In this document: positions 36,952-44,887 of the stretch, piece after piece
Position numbering within the stretch: the stretch's first letter is position 1
Layout of the letters: each line of letters starts with the position of its first letter
DNA from: Flavobacterium sp. 90
GTDB lineage: Bacteria; Bacteroidota; Bacteroidia; Flavobacteriales; Flavobacteriaceae
Reading direction: 5' to 3'
NCBI RefSeq assembly: GCF_004339525.1
Contig: NZ_SMGE01000001.1
Location: 2,108,001 to 2,172,000 of the forward strand
Length of the DNA: 64,000 nt
Translations under genes and position numbers: made by a program
The notes under the pieces: model-generated
The model's input: the letters and a program-made list of their open reading frames with translations, nothing else
Told to the model about the DNA's origin: nothing
Database searches by the model: none

Positions 36952-37014
36952 GCATTTAATTGTGTCAATCTGGTTTTATAATTTAACAGAAAAGTGATCG
37001 GTAAAAATCATGCA

Positions 37015-37190
37015 ATATTCCGTAGGAATATCTCATCGGTAGAAAAAAAATAATTGTTTCGTATTGTGTGTCCTGTAAGGACATCTGTTTTTACAAAAAT
37101 AACAATTTACAAAAATCAAACGTTCCTACGGAACGATGCATAACCGCAATTCAAATTCAGTTCTACCAATGAGATATTCCTACGGAATAT
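37015..37190. repeat. 30-bp-arm inverted repeat containing four palindromes
   Basis: Arms 37015-37044 and 37161-37190 match in 29 of 30 positions. Each arm contains its own palindrome around TTCC-GTA/TAC-GGAA and ends in a TTCTACC word (as GGTAGAA in the left arm). Inside lie TGTCCTGTAAGGACA (37069-37083) and CGTTCCTACGGAACG (37121-37135). The TCC-TA-GGA core and the TTCTACC word are shared with the block at 30051-30440. Confidence 0.88.
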
Positions 37191-37196
37191 TTAAAA

Positions 37197-37220
37197 AAAG
37201 CCCTGATTATTCAGGGCTTT
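37197..37220 (-). terminator. Terminator overlapping the oxidoreductase stop codon
   Basis: On the minus strand, AAAGCCCTGA (37211-37220) pairs with TCAGGGCTTT (37197-37206), and the T-run extends to 37193. The four-base loop (37207-37210) contains the TAA stop codon, so the last codons form one arm of the stem. Confidence 0.85.
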
Positions 37221-38457
37221 GTTCTTTCTGCATATTCAGTAAATACGCCATATTTGCGATCACATGATCGTGTTTCTTCACAAACGGATTTTCTTCGTTC
37301 CAGACATAACCTGCCAAAACCGAACAGATTTTCTCTTTTACTTCCGGATTTTCGGGTTGATGAAAAAACAAAGTCTGAAGATTTCCTGTGTACCATTCTT
37401 TCACGTAAGTGGTAAAAACAGCAATTCCACGTTTCATATATTCCGTAAATTCGATTTCCCAATCTACTTCGATTCCTTGTGATTCTTTAAGGTATAATTT
37501 CGCAGCAAGCATTCCTGATTCTGTTGCAAAAGCAACTCCAGATGAAAAAACCGGATCTAGAAATTCAGAACTATTTCCTGTCAAAGCAAAACCGTCTCCG
37601 TACATTCTTTTTACGGCTCTCGAATAATTTTCGAGTTTTACCGGTTCAAACAAAAACTCGGTTCCTTTAAATCTTTTGATATAATAATCAGATTTCTGAA
37701 TCGCATTTCTTAAAGCTTCGGCATTGTCTTTATTTTCTGAAAGTGAATTGATGAAATCCGTTGGACCAACAACTCCTAAACTAGTATTTCCATTCGAAAA
37801 CGGAATTACCCATAACCAAACTTCTGTTTCCAGAATATCAAATGAAATCTGAGTTCCTTCTTCTCCTTCTTCTCTATTAATATCTTTTACGTGTGTAAAT
37901 ATCGACGAATGCGGATCTAATTTTGATGGCGTATCAAGATCTAAAAGTCTTGGCAAAACGCGGCCATATCCGCTGGAATCAATTATAAATTTGGCGTGAA
38001 TTTCTTTTAAATTTCCATCCTTATCTTTTACGATTGTTTTAGAATTTTTCCCTTCAAAAGAAACTTCCAAAACTTCGGTTTCAAACTCCAGATCAATTCC
38101 TTTTCTAAGCACTTCCTGCGCCATTGTGTTGTCAAAATCAGCACGTGGAACCTGCCATGTCCAATCCCAGCCTTCACCAAATTTCTGGCTAAAATCAAAA
38201 ACACAAATCTCTTCTCCTCTAATGAATCGTGCTCCGAGTTTCTTTTCGAAATTCATCGCATCAAGACTTTCAAACAGCTCCGCTTCTGCAAAATGATCCA
38301 TAACTCTGGGAATCAAGCTTTCGCCGACAACAAGTCTTGGAAATTTTGTTTTTTCTACTACTTTAATCTTAACATTATTGTTATGAAGATACGACGCAGA
38401 AACACATCCGGAAGGTCCTGCACCGATCACTAAAACATCTACAAACTCCTTTATCAT
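37207..38457 (-). CDS. Flavin-dependent oxidoreductase, tryptophan-halogenase-like
   Basis: 416 residues. The FAD-binding GAGPSGCVSA is at about residues 12-21, and the second motif DSSGYGRVL is near 161. A WLWVIP segment near 217 matches the WxWxIP pattern of flavin-dependent halogenases, and GNSSEFLDPVFSSGVAFA near 295 matches the halogenase C-terminal FAD region. Members of this group are common beside flexirubin genes, and some flexirubins are chlorinated, so ring halogenation is a fair guess. Geranylgeranyl-reductase-type or hydroxylase activity cannot be excluded. It is divergent from the tyrosine ammonia-lyase gene, sharing a 101-base promoter region. Confidence 0.82.
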   Translation of the reverse strand: MIKEFVDVLVIGAGPSGCVSASYLHNNNVKIKVVEKTKFPRLVVGESLIPRVMDHFAEAELFESLDAMNFEKKLGARFIRGEEICVFDFSQKFGEGWDWTWQVPRADFDNTMAQEVLRKGIDLEFETEVLEVSFEGKNSKTIVKDKDGNLKEIHAKFIIDSSGYGRVLPRLLDLDTPSKLDPHSSIFTHVKDINREEGEEGTQISFDILETEVWLWVIPFSNGNTSLGVVGPTDFINSLSENKDNAEALRNAIQKSDYYIKRFKGTEFLFEPVKLENYSRAVKRMYGDGFALTGNSSEFLDPVFSSGVAFATESGMLAAKLYLKESQGIEVDWEIEFTEYMKRGIAVFTTYVKEWYTGNLQTLFFHQPENPEVKEKICSVLAGYVWNEENPFVKKHDHVIANMAYLLNMQKEQSPE

Positions 38458-38558
38458 AATAAGAATGTTATTAATTATTAACTTACATTTGCCTTCATCA
38501 AAATAACTACATTTATTTTGATAAATAAAATTAAATTAGCGCAACAAAAAACGATTTA

Positions 38559-40079
38559 ATGAACACAATTAATGAATATTTAAGTTTAGCAGAATTCGAA
38601 TCTATTATTTTTGGAAATAACAAAGTTGCAATCAGCGATGTAGTCCTGAATCGAGTAAATGAAAGCTTTAATTTTCTGAAAGAATTTTCGGGAAATAAAA
38701 TTATATACGGTGTAAATACTGGTTTTGGACCAATGGCTCAATACCGAATTAAAGAATCTGACCAAATTCAATTACAATACAACTTAATCAGAAGTCACTC
38801 TTCGGGAACCGGAAAACCTTTAAGCCCGGTTTGTGCAAAAGCAGCAATTTTGGCTCGATTAAATACACTTTCTTTAGGTAATTCAGGAGTTCATCCTTCG
38901 GTAATTCACTTAATGGCAGAATTGATTAACAGAGATATTACTCCGCTTATTTTTGAACACGGAGGCGTTGGTGCCAGCGGAGATTTAGTACAATTATCAC
39001 ATTTAGCTTTAGTTTTAATTGGCGAAGGCGAAGTTTTTTATAAAGGCGACCGAAGACCGACTCAGGAAGTTTTTGAAATCGAAGGTTTAAAACCAATTCA
39101 GGTAGAAATCAGAGAAGGTTTGGCTTTAATAAACGGAACTTCTGTAATGACCGGAATTGGAGTTGTAAATGTGCATCACGCTAATAAATTATTAGATTGG
39201 TCGCTAAAATGTTCTTGTGCCATAAACGAATTGGTTCAGGCTTATGACGATCATTTTTCTGAAGAATTAAACCAAACCAAACGTCATAAAGGACAACAGG
39301 AAGTAGCTCAAAGAATGAGAAAAAATCTTTCTGACAGTACTTTAATCCGCAAAAGAGAAGACCATTTATATTCGGGAGAAAATACCGAAGAAATCTTCAA
39401 AGAAAAAGTTCAGGAATATTATTCGTTACGTTGTGTACCTCAAATTTTAGGCCCGGTTTTAGAAACCATAAACAATGTTGCTTCTATTTTAGAAGACGAA
39501 TTTAACTCGGCAAACGACAATCCTATTATAGATGTGAAAAACAAACACGTTTATCATGGAGGAAATTTCCACGGAGATTATATTTCACTTGAAATGGATA
39601 AACTGAAAATTGTTATTACCAAATTAACAATGTTGGCAGAACGTCAATTGAATTATTTATTGAATTCAAAAATCAACGAAATTCTTCCTCCATTTGTCAA
39701 TTTAGGAACATTAGGATTTAATTTCGGAATGCAGGGCGTTCAGTTTACTGCAACCTCAACAACTGCCGAAAGTCAAATGTTATCAAACCCAATGTATGTT
39801 CACAGTATCCCGAACAATAACGACAATCAGGATATTGTAAGTATGGGAACAAATGCAGCGGTAATTACCTCAAAAGTAATCGAAAATGCTTTTGAAGTTT
39901 TAGCGATCGAAATGATTACAATCGTTCAGGCAATTGATTATTTGGCTCAAAAAGATCAAATTTCATCTGTTACTAAAAAATGGTACAATGATATTAGAAC
40001 TATAATTCCTGTATTTAAGGAAGATCAGGTTATGTATCCTTTTGTTCAAAAAGTAAAAGATTACCTGATCAATAGTTAA
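38559..40079 (+). CDS. Tyrosine ammonia-lyase (HAL/PAL family)
   Basis: 506 residues. It makes p-coumarate by deaminating tyrosine, supplying the aryl starter of flexirubin. The MIO cofactor triad Ala-Ser-Gly is in GVGASGDLVQLSHL (residues 139-141), and the catalytic Tyr is in IIYGVNTGFGPMAQ (Tyr50). From memory, the sequence is very close to the characterised tyrosine ammonia-lyase of F. johnsoniae along its whole length, which strongly supports tyrosine over histidine or phenylalanine. A possible promoter, TTTG at 38488 then TTATTTTG at 38513, precedes it. It begins the long plus-strand pigment gene run. Confidence 0.95.
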   Translation: MNTINEYLSLAEFESIIFGNNKVAISDVVLNRVNESFNFLKEFSGNKIIYGVNTGFGPMAQYRIKESDQIQLQYNLIRSHSSGTGKPLSPVCAKAAILARLNTLSLGNSGVHPSVIHLMAELINRDITPLIFEHGGVGASGDLVQLSHLALVLIGEGEVFYKGDRRPTQEVFEIEGLKPIQVEIREGLALINGTSVMTGIGVVNVHHANKLLDWSLKCSCAINELVQAYDDHFSEELNQTKRHKGQQEVAQRMRKNLSDSTLIRKREDHLYSGENTEEIFKEKVQEYYSLRCVPQILGPVLETINNVASILEDEFNSANDNPIIDVKNKHVYHGGNFHGDYISLEMDKLKIVITKLTMLAERQLNYLLNSKINEILPPFVNLGTLGFNFGMQGVQFTATSTTAESQMLSNPMYVHSIPNNNDNQDIVSMGTNAAVITSKVIENAFEVLAIEMITIVQAIDYLAQKDQISSVTKKWYNDIRTIIPVFKEDQVMYPFVQKVKDYLINS

Positions 40080-40118
40080 GACTTTATTTCACATTATTAA
40101 TATTGAACCTTTAAGACC

Positions 40119-41327
40119 ATGAAAAAAACACTTATTTTTTTATTCGTATGTTGCATTCAATTTGTTAATAGTCAAGAATTGGCTTTAGTTAAAAAAGACT
40201 CTAAAATTGGATATATTTCCAAAGACGGAAACTTTAAAATTGAGCCTCAATATAAATCTGCAAAGAATTTCTCTGAAGGTTTGGCTGCTGTAGAAAACGG
40301 CGGAAAATGGGGTTTTATTGACTCAAAAGGAAGCTGGGCAATTCCGGCAACTTTTAGTGACGCTAAAGAATTTAACAACGGAATTGCAATCGTAAAAAAC
40401 GATAAAGACTGGGTGTATATTAATACAAAAGGTGAAATTCAGAAAGCACCAACTTCTGAAAAATTGTATGATTTTGATAATGGTGTTGCTTTTATAAAAC
40501 AAGGCGATAAAATTGGTTTAATCAACCCAAAAATGGAAGTTGTTTTACAACCAAAATACGATGTAATCAAACCGTTTGAAAATGGTTTTGCAAGAGTTGG
40601 AATCAATAAAAAATGGGGAATTATTAATACTTCCGGAAAAGAATTGGTTGAACCTGCATACGACGAAATCGGAAATTATTTTAAAGGCACAACCTGGGCA
40701 AGAAAAGACAAAACTTTCGGAATTGTAAGCGCAGGAAATTTTATTGCTGTTGATGGTGCCGAAAAAATTTGGGATTTTGATTCTCAGGATTTGACTTTTG
40801 CTAAAAAGAACGGAAAAATTGGATTCATTGACTTAAAAGGAAACTGGGTAATTACTCCTATATATGATAAAGCAAAAGCATTCTCTAAAAATTTGGCTCC
40901 GGTTTGCGTCGGATCTAAATGGGGATATATTAATCCAAAAGCAGAATTCGTAATTGAACCAACTTATAGTGATGCAGAAGTTTTTAGTACAAATGGATTA
41001 GCGCCTGTAAAAGAAAAAAATTGGGGATTTATAAATGAATCAGGAAAACTGGTAATTCCAACTCAATACGGAATTACTGCAAATGGAATTATTGCCATGT
41101 TTATAAAACAAGATAAAGGTTTTATCGATGGCGTTGCAAGAGTAAAAAATGAAGGAAAATGGGGATTTCTTAAACCAGACGGAACGGTATTGAGCAATCA
41201 ATGGTTTGAAAATGCTGAGTTATTTTCGAAAGGATCAGAAAAAATTCAAGCAACTGAAAGTGTTTCTGATAAACCAAAAGCAGAAACAAAACCTGCAGCG
41301 AAACCAGCAACTAAAAAGAAGAAATAA
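40119..41327 (+). CDS. WG-repeat protein, secreted
   Basis: 402 residues with a signal peptide (MKKTLIFLFVCCIQFVNSQ). It is almost entirely WG beta-repeats of about 35-50 residues: GKWGFIDSKGSWAIPATFSDAKEF, KKWGIINTSGKELVEPAYDEI, SKWGYINPKAEFVIEPTYSDAEV, EKNWGFINESGKLVIPTQYG and GKWGFLKPDGTV. The C-terminus is a lysine/alanine/proline tail. Such proteins form repeat platforms, and their function is unknown. It lies 39 bases after the ammonia-lyase and 69 before the reductase, so it is transcribed with the pigment genes. A scaffold in the envelope is possible, but nothing in the sequence shows it. Confidence 0.85.
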   Translation: MKKTLIFLFVCCIQFVNSQELALVKKDSKIGYISKDGNFKIEPQYKSAKNFSEGLAAVENGGKWGFIDSKGSWAIPATFSDAKEFNNGIAIVKNDKDWVYINTKGEIQKAPTSEKLYDFDNGVAFIKQGDKIGLINPKMEVVLQPKYDVIKPFENGFARVGINKKWGIINTSGKELVEPAYDEIGNYFKGTTWARKDKTFGIVSAGNFIAVDGAEKIWDFDSQDLTFAKKNGKIGFIDLKGNWVITPIYDKAKAFSKNLAPVCVGSKWGYINPKAEFVIEPTYSDAEVFSTNGLAPVKEKNWGFINESGKLVIPTQYGITANGIIAMFIKQDKGFIDGVARVKNEGKWGFLKPDGTVLSNQWFENAELFSKGSEKIQATESVSDKPKAETKPAAKPATKKKK

Positions 41328-41396
41328 TTTTACATAAATGAAATCGGCTTTTATAGACGATTTCATTGTGACCAATAAAAAATAAAACTTACATAA

Positions 41397-42128
41397 ATGA
41401 AATGTGTATTAGTAACAGGCGGTTCAAGAGGAATTGGTAGTGCTATTTGTAAAAAACTGGCGGTTGAAGCCAACTATCATATTCTAATAAACTATCATTC
41501 GAATAAAACTGCTGCCGAAGAAACACTTCAGGAAATACAAAAATTAGGAGCAACAGGAGAAATCTTAGGTTTTGATGTTTCGAATTATGAGGAAGTGCAA
41601 TCTGTTTTAACAAAATGGCAGGAAGCAAATCCGGAAGCACTTGTTGAAGCGATTGTAAACAATGCCGGAATTACAAAAGATGGTCTTTTTATGTGGATGA
41701 CTCCCGAAGACTGGAATGGAGTTGTAAACACAAGTGTGAACGGTTTTTTTAATGTTACGCAGTTTTTTATTCAAAAAATGTTACGCAATAAATATGGCCG
41801 AATCGTAAATATGGTTTCTGTTTCCGGAGTAAAAGGAACGGCGGGACAAACTAATTATTCAGCAGCAAAAGGCGCGATTGTTGCTGCTACAAAAGCATTG
41901 GCACAAGAAGTTGCTAAACGAAATATTACTGTAAATGCGGTTGCTCCCGGATTTATCAGAACGGACATGACAAGCCAATTAGACGAAAAAGAATTATTAA
42001 AACTAATTCCGGTAAATCGTTTTGGTGAAGCCGAAGAAGTTGCAGATTTGGTAAGCTTTTTGATTTCTAAAAAATCAAGCTACATTACAGGCGAAATTAT
42101 CAATATAAACGGAGGGATATATTCTTAA
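41397..42128 (+). CDS. 3-oxoacyl-ACP reductase, FabG-like
   Basis: Short-chain dehydrogenase of 243 residues reducing 3-oxoacyl-ACP with NADPH during polyene chain extension. The cofactor loop TGGSRGIG is at residues 7-14, NNAGI at 88-92, the catalytic Ser in NMVSVSG near 141-143, and Tyr154 and Lys158 in YSAAKG. A canonical C-terminus (SSYITGEIININGG) is present. It belongs to the flexirubin run, after the WG-repeat gene. A 21-bp inverted repeat separates it from the ketosynthase gene that follows. Confidence 0.92.
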   Translation: MKCVLVTGGSRGIGSAICKKLAVEANYHILINYHSNKTAAEETLQEIQKLGATGEILGFDVSNYEEVQSVLTKWQEANPEALVEAIVNNAGITKDGLFMWMTPEDWNGVVNTSVNGFFNVTQFFIQKMLRNKYGRIVNMVSVSGVKGTAGQTNYSAAKGAIVAATKALAQEVAKRNITVNAVAPGFIRTDMTSQLDEKELLKLIPVNRFGEAEEVADLVSFLISKKSSYITGEIININGGIYS

Positions 42129-42181
42129 TAGTTCCTAAGTTTGCGAGACTATTTTAAGTTTTTTTTAAACGTCGAAAATTG

Positions 42182-42257
42182 CTCGCAAAGACGCTAAGTC
42201 GCCAAGCTTTATTAAAAAATATAAAGAAAAAACTTTGCGACTTAGCGTCTTTGCGAG
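42182..42257. repeat. 21-bp perfect inverted repeat
   Basis: Arms 42182-42202 and 42237-42257 are exact complements with 34 bases between. The core is CTCGCAAAGACGCTAAGTCG. It lies in the 176-base gap between the reductase and ketosynthase genes. A degenerate TTTGCGAGA copy occurs at 42140. Confidence 0.85.
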
Positions 42258-42304
42258 ATTAAAAAAAATTACACGAAACGGATATATAAATACTTTGAAA
42301 GACG

Positions 42305-43540
42305 ATGAATAAGAGAGTTGTAATTACTGGAATGGGAATTTATTCTTGTATCGGAACTTCTTTAGATGAAGTAAAAGAATCTTTGTACAACGGAAAATCC
42401 GGTATTAAGTTTGACGCCGAAAGAAAAGAATTTGGATTTCAATCTGCCTTAACGGGAATGGTTCCAAAAGCGGATCTAAAAAACTTATTGACCCGCAGAC
42501 AGCGTATGAGCATTGGTGAAGAAACCGAATATGCTTATATGGCAACAATTGAAGCATTAAAAAACGCCAATATCGACGATGCCTTTTTCGACAATCGCGA
42601 AGTAGGAATCATGTACGGAAATGATAGTGTTTCAAAAGCTATTATTGACGCCACAGATATTGTTCGCGAGAAAAAAGATACCGCTTTAATAGGTTCCGGA
42701 GCGATTTTTAAATCCATGAATTCAACGGTAACAATGAATTTATCGACGATTTTTAAACTTCGAGGAATCAATCTTACTATAAGTGCCGCTTGCGCAAGTG
42801 GTTCACATTCTATTGGATTAGCTTATTTTTTAATAAAAAGCGGATTTCAGGATATCGTAATTACCGGCGGAGCTCAGGAAATCAACAAATATGCGATGAG
42901 CAGTTTTGACGGATTAGGTGTTTTTTCGAATAGAGAAAACGAACCTGAAAAAGCTTCACGCCCATTTGATGCTGATCGCGACGGATTAATTCCGAGTGGT
43001 GGCGGTGCAACGTTAATATTAGAAAGCTACGAATCGGCAATTGCCAGAGGCGCCAATATTATTGCAGAAGTTGTAGGTTACGGTTTCTCTTCAAACGGTG
43101 GACATATCTCAACTCCCAATGTCGAAGGTCCGTCTATAGCCATGCAACGAGCGCTTGACGATGCACAATTAAAAGCAACAGATATTGACTATATAAATGC
43201 ACATGCAACTTCAACTCCGGTTGGAGACGGAAACGAAGCCAAAGCTATTTTTGAAGTCTTTGGTGAGAAAAATCCTTACGTAAGTTCTACAAAATCAATG
43301 ACAGGACACGAATGTTGGATGGCTGGTGCAAGCGAGGTAATCTACTCTATCTTAATGATGCAGAACGATTTCATCGCTCCGAACATCAATTTGGAAAATC
43401 CTGATGAAGATGCTTCTAAATTAAATTTGGTCAAAACTACTTTAAACAAAAAATTTGACATATTTTTGTCCAATTCCTTCGGATTCGGAGGAACCAACTC
43501 TGCGTTGGTGGTTAAAAAGTTTAAATTGAACGATGAATAA
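42305..43540 (+). CDS. Beta-ketoacyl-ACP synthase, FabF-like
   Basis: 411 residues with the complete Cys-His-His triad: Cys163 in AACASGSHS, His300 in NAHATSTPVGD and His335 in KSMTGHECWMAGA. The first histidine motif reads HATST instead of the usual HGTST. It elongates acyl chains by decarboxylative condensation. It overlaps the acyl carrier protein gene that follows by 8 bases, so the two are probably co-translated. Its likely role is elongation of the aryl polyene or of the dialkylresorcinol precursors. Confidence 0.92.
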   Translation: MNKRVVITGMGIYSCIGTSLDEVKESLYNGKSGIKFDAERKEFGFQSALTGMVPKADLKNLLTRRQRMSIGEETEYAYMATIEALKNANIDDAFFDNREVGIMYGNDSVSKAIIDATDIVREKKDTALIGSGAIFKSMNSTVTMNLSTIFKLRGINLTISAACASGSHSIGLAYFLIKSGFQDIVITGGAQEINKYAMSSFDGLGVFSNRENEPEKASRPFDADRDGLIPSGGGATLILESYESAIARGANIIAEVVGYGFSSNGGHISTPNVEGPSIAMQRALDDAQLKATDIDYINAHATSTPVGDGNEAKAIFEVFGEKNPYVSSTKSMTGHECWMAGASEVIYSILMMQNDFIAPNINLENPDEDASKLNLVKTTLNKKFDIFLSNSFGFGGTNSALVVKKFKLNDE

Positions 43541-43787
43541 AGAAGAGATTATAGCAAGAATTAATGGTTTTTTGGTTGATGAATTTGAAGTAGATAATGA
43601 TGATATTGAACCAGATGCTAATCTAAAAGATACACTTGGGTTAGATAGTTTAGATTATGTTGATTTAGTAGTTTCTATTGAATCTAACTTTGGTGTAAAA
43701 CTGGTTGAAGCTGATTTTGTTGGAATTGCTACTTTTCAAAATTTTTACGACCTGATCGATACCAAACTAAAAGCTAAAGCTGTTTAA
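43533..43787 (+). CDS. Acyl carrier protein 1
   Basis: 84 residues, acidic. The phosphopantetheine attachment serine is Ser39 in LGLDSLDYVDLV. It overlaps the upstream ketosynthase gene by 8 bases and the downstream acyltransferase start by 1 base. It is one of two carrier proteins in the cluster; the other is at 54662. Confidence 0.93.
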   Translation: MNKEEIIARINGFLVDEFEVDNDDIEPDANLKDTLGLDSLDYVDLVVSIESNFGVKLVEADFVGIATFQNFYDLIDTKLKAKAV

Positions 43788-44668
43788 TGAGTCAATGGGA
43801 TGGCAAATCAAAAGGAACAGTTTTAGGCTATAGAATATTCGTTTTTTTAATACAAAAAGCGGGTGTAAAGGCTGCTTATGTCCTACTCTATTTTGTTGCT
43901 TCTTACTACTTTTTGTTTCTAAAGAAAAGCAATCAGGCTATTTTTTATTATTTTAAAGAAAGACTGAACTATTCTTATTTCAAATCAAAAAAATTGGTTT
44001 TCAAAAGTTATTACACTTTTGGACAGACTATTATTGATAAGGTTTCCATTTCTGCGGGAATGCGAAATAAATTTTCCTATGAATTTGACGGAATCGAGAC
44101 TCTGAAAAAACTTCTTGCCGAAAAAAAAGGCGGTGTTTTAATTAGCGCTCATATTGGAAATTTTGAAATTGCCGAACATTTTCTGGGCGACATTGATCTA
44201 AACTTTCAAATCAATTTAGTTACTACAGATTTAGAACATTCTGCAATAAAAAATTATCTGGAAAGCGTTACCCAAAAACCTACCGTAAAATTTATAATTA
44301 TCAAAGACGATTTATCTCATATTTTTGAGATTAATGCAGCTTTAGCTAATAACGAATTAGTTTGTTTTACCGGCGATCGTTATTTTGAAGGCACCAAATC
44401 TCTTTCTGAAGAAATTCTGGGCAAAGAAGCTAACTTTCCTGCAGGTCCATTTTTGATCGCTTCACGACTAAAAGTTCCCGTTGTTTTTGTTTATGTAATG
44501 AAAGAACCCAACTTACATTATCATTTATACGCAAGAGAAGCAACGGTAAAACATCGTGATGAAAAAGCATTATTGAAAGAATACGTAAAAAGCGTTGAAA
44601 GTATCGTGCAGAAATATCCATTGCAATGGTTTAATTATTTCGACTTCTGGAATGATTTGAAAAACTAA
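43787..44668 (+). CDS. LpxL/HtrB-like acyltransferase
   Basis: 293 residues. One or two hydrophobic segments near the N-terminus suggest an inner-membrane protein. The acyltransferase box HIGNFE (the HX4E motif) is near residue 122, with VCFTGDRYFEG near 196 and FPAGPFLIASRLKVPVV after it. LpxL-family enzymes move acyl chains from acyl-ACP, so this one may esterify the finished aryl-polyene acyl-ACP onto the dialkylresorcinol, or onto a lipid. It is translationally coupled to the carrier protein gene. Homologues in aryl polyene clusters are known, but the acceptor here is inferred. Confidence 0.85.
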   Translation: MSQWDGKSKGTVLGYRIFVFLIQKAGVKAAYVLLYFVASYYFLFLKKSNQAIFYYFKERLNYSYFKSKKLVFKSYYTFGQTIIDKVSISAGMRNKFSYEFDGIETLKKLLAEKKGGVLISAHIGNFEIAEHFLGDIDLNFQINLVTTDLEHSAIKNYLESVTQKPTVKFIIIKDDLSHIFEINAALANNELVCFTGDRYFEGTKSLSEEILGKEANFPAGPFLIASRLKVPVVFVYVMKEPNLHYHLYAREATVKHRDEKALLKEYVKSVESIVQKYPLQWFNYFDFWNDLKN

Positions 44669-44673
44669 AAAGG

Positions 44674-44786
44674 TTGCCACGAATTTCACAAATTTCCCCG
44701 AATTATTTTAAAAAATTCTGAAGATGATTACCTTAATTAATTTTAGGCATATACTAATTAGTGAAAATTTGTGAAATTCGTGGCAA
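44674..44786. repeat. 22-bp perfect inverted repeat of CACGAATTTCACAAATTT type
   Basis: Arms 44674-44695 and 44765-44786 are exact complements with 69 bases between. They fill most of the gap between the acyltransferase and DarA genes. Related words appear at 51735-51765 and 62790-62945. Confidence 0.85.
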
Positions 44787-44854
44787 AAAACCTCAACTCA
44801 ATTCCTACTTTATAACAAATCTTAAACAAGAAAATTCGTTTAAATAAATTTACT

Positions 44855-44862
44855 TATTTTTG
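44855..44862 (+). promoter_or_regulatory. Candidate darA promoter -7 box
   Basis: TATTTTTG is an exact TAnnTTTG match, 25 bases before the darA ATG at 44888. It directly follows the inverted repeat at 44674-44786, so a new transcription unit probably starts here. Confidence 0.5.
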
Positions 44863-44887
44863 TTTGCAACCAAAGCGTACAAACAAA

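Larger units (their letters stand above)
36887..37206. other. 320-base gene-free stretch between convergent genes
   Basis: Between the symporter and the convergent oxidoreductase gene lie the symporter terminator (36919-36951), the 30-bp-arm palindrome structure (37015-37190), and the oxidoreductase terminator (37197-37220). No gene was seen. Confidence 0.75.

Noticed and set aside
38559..40079. Histidine ammonia-lyase of histidine degradation
   Set aside because: The family fold is the same, but the sequence matches the flavobacterial tyrosine enzyme along its length and the neighbours are pigment genes, not hut genes.
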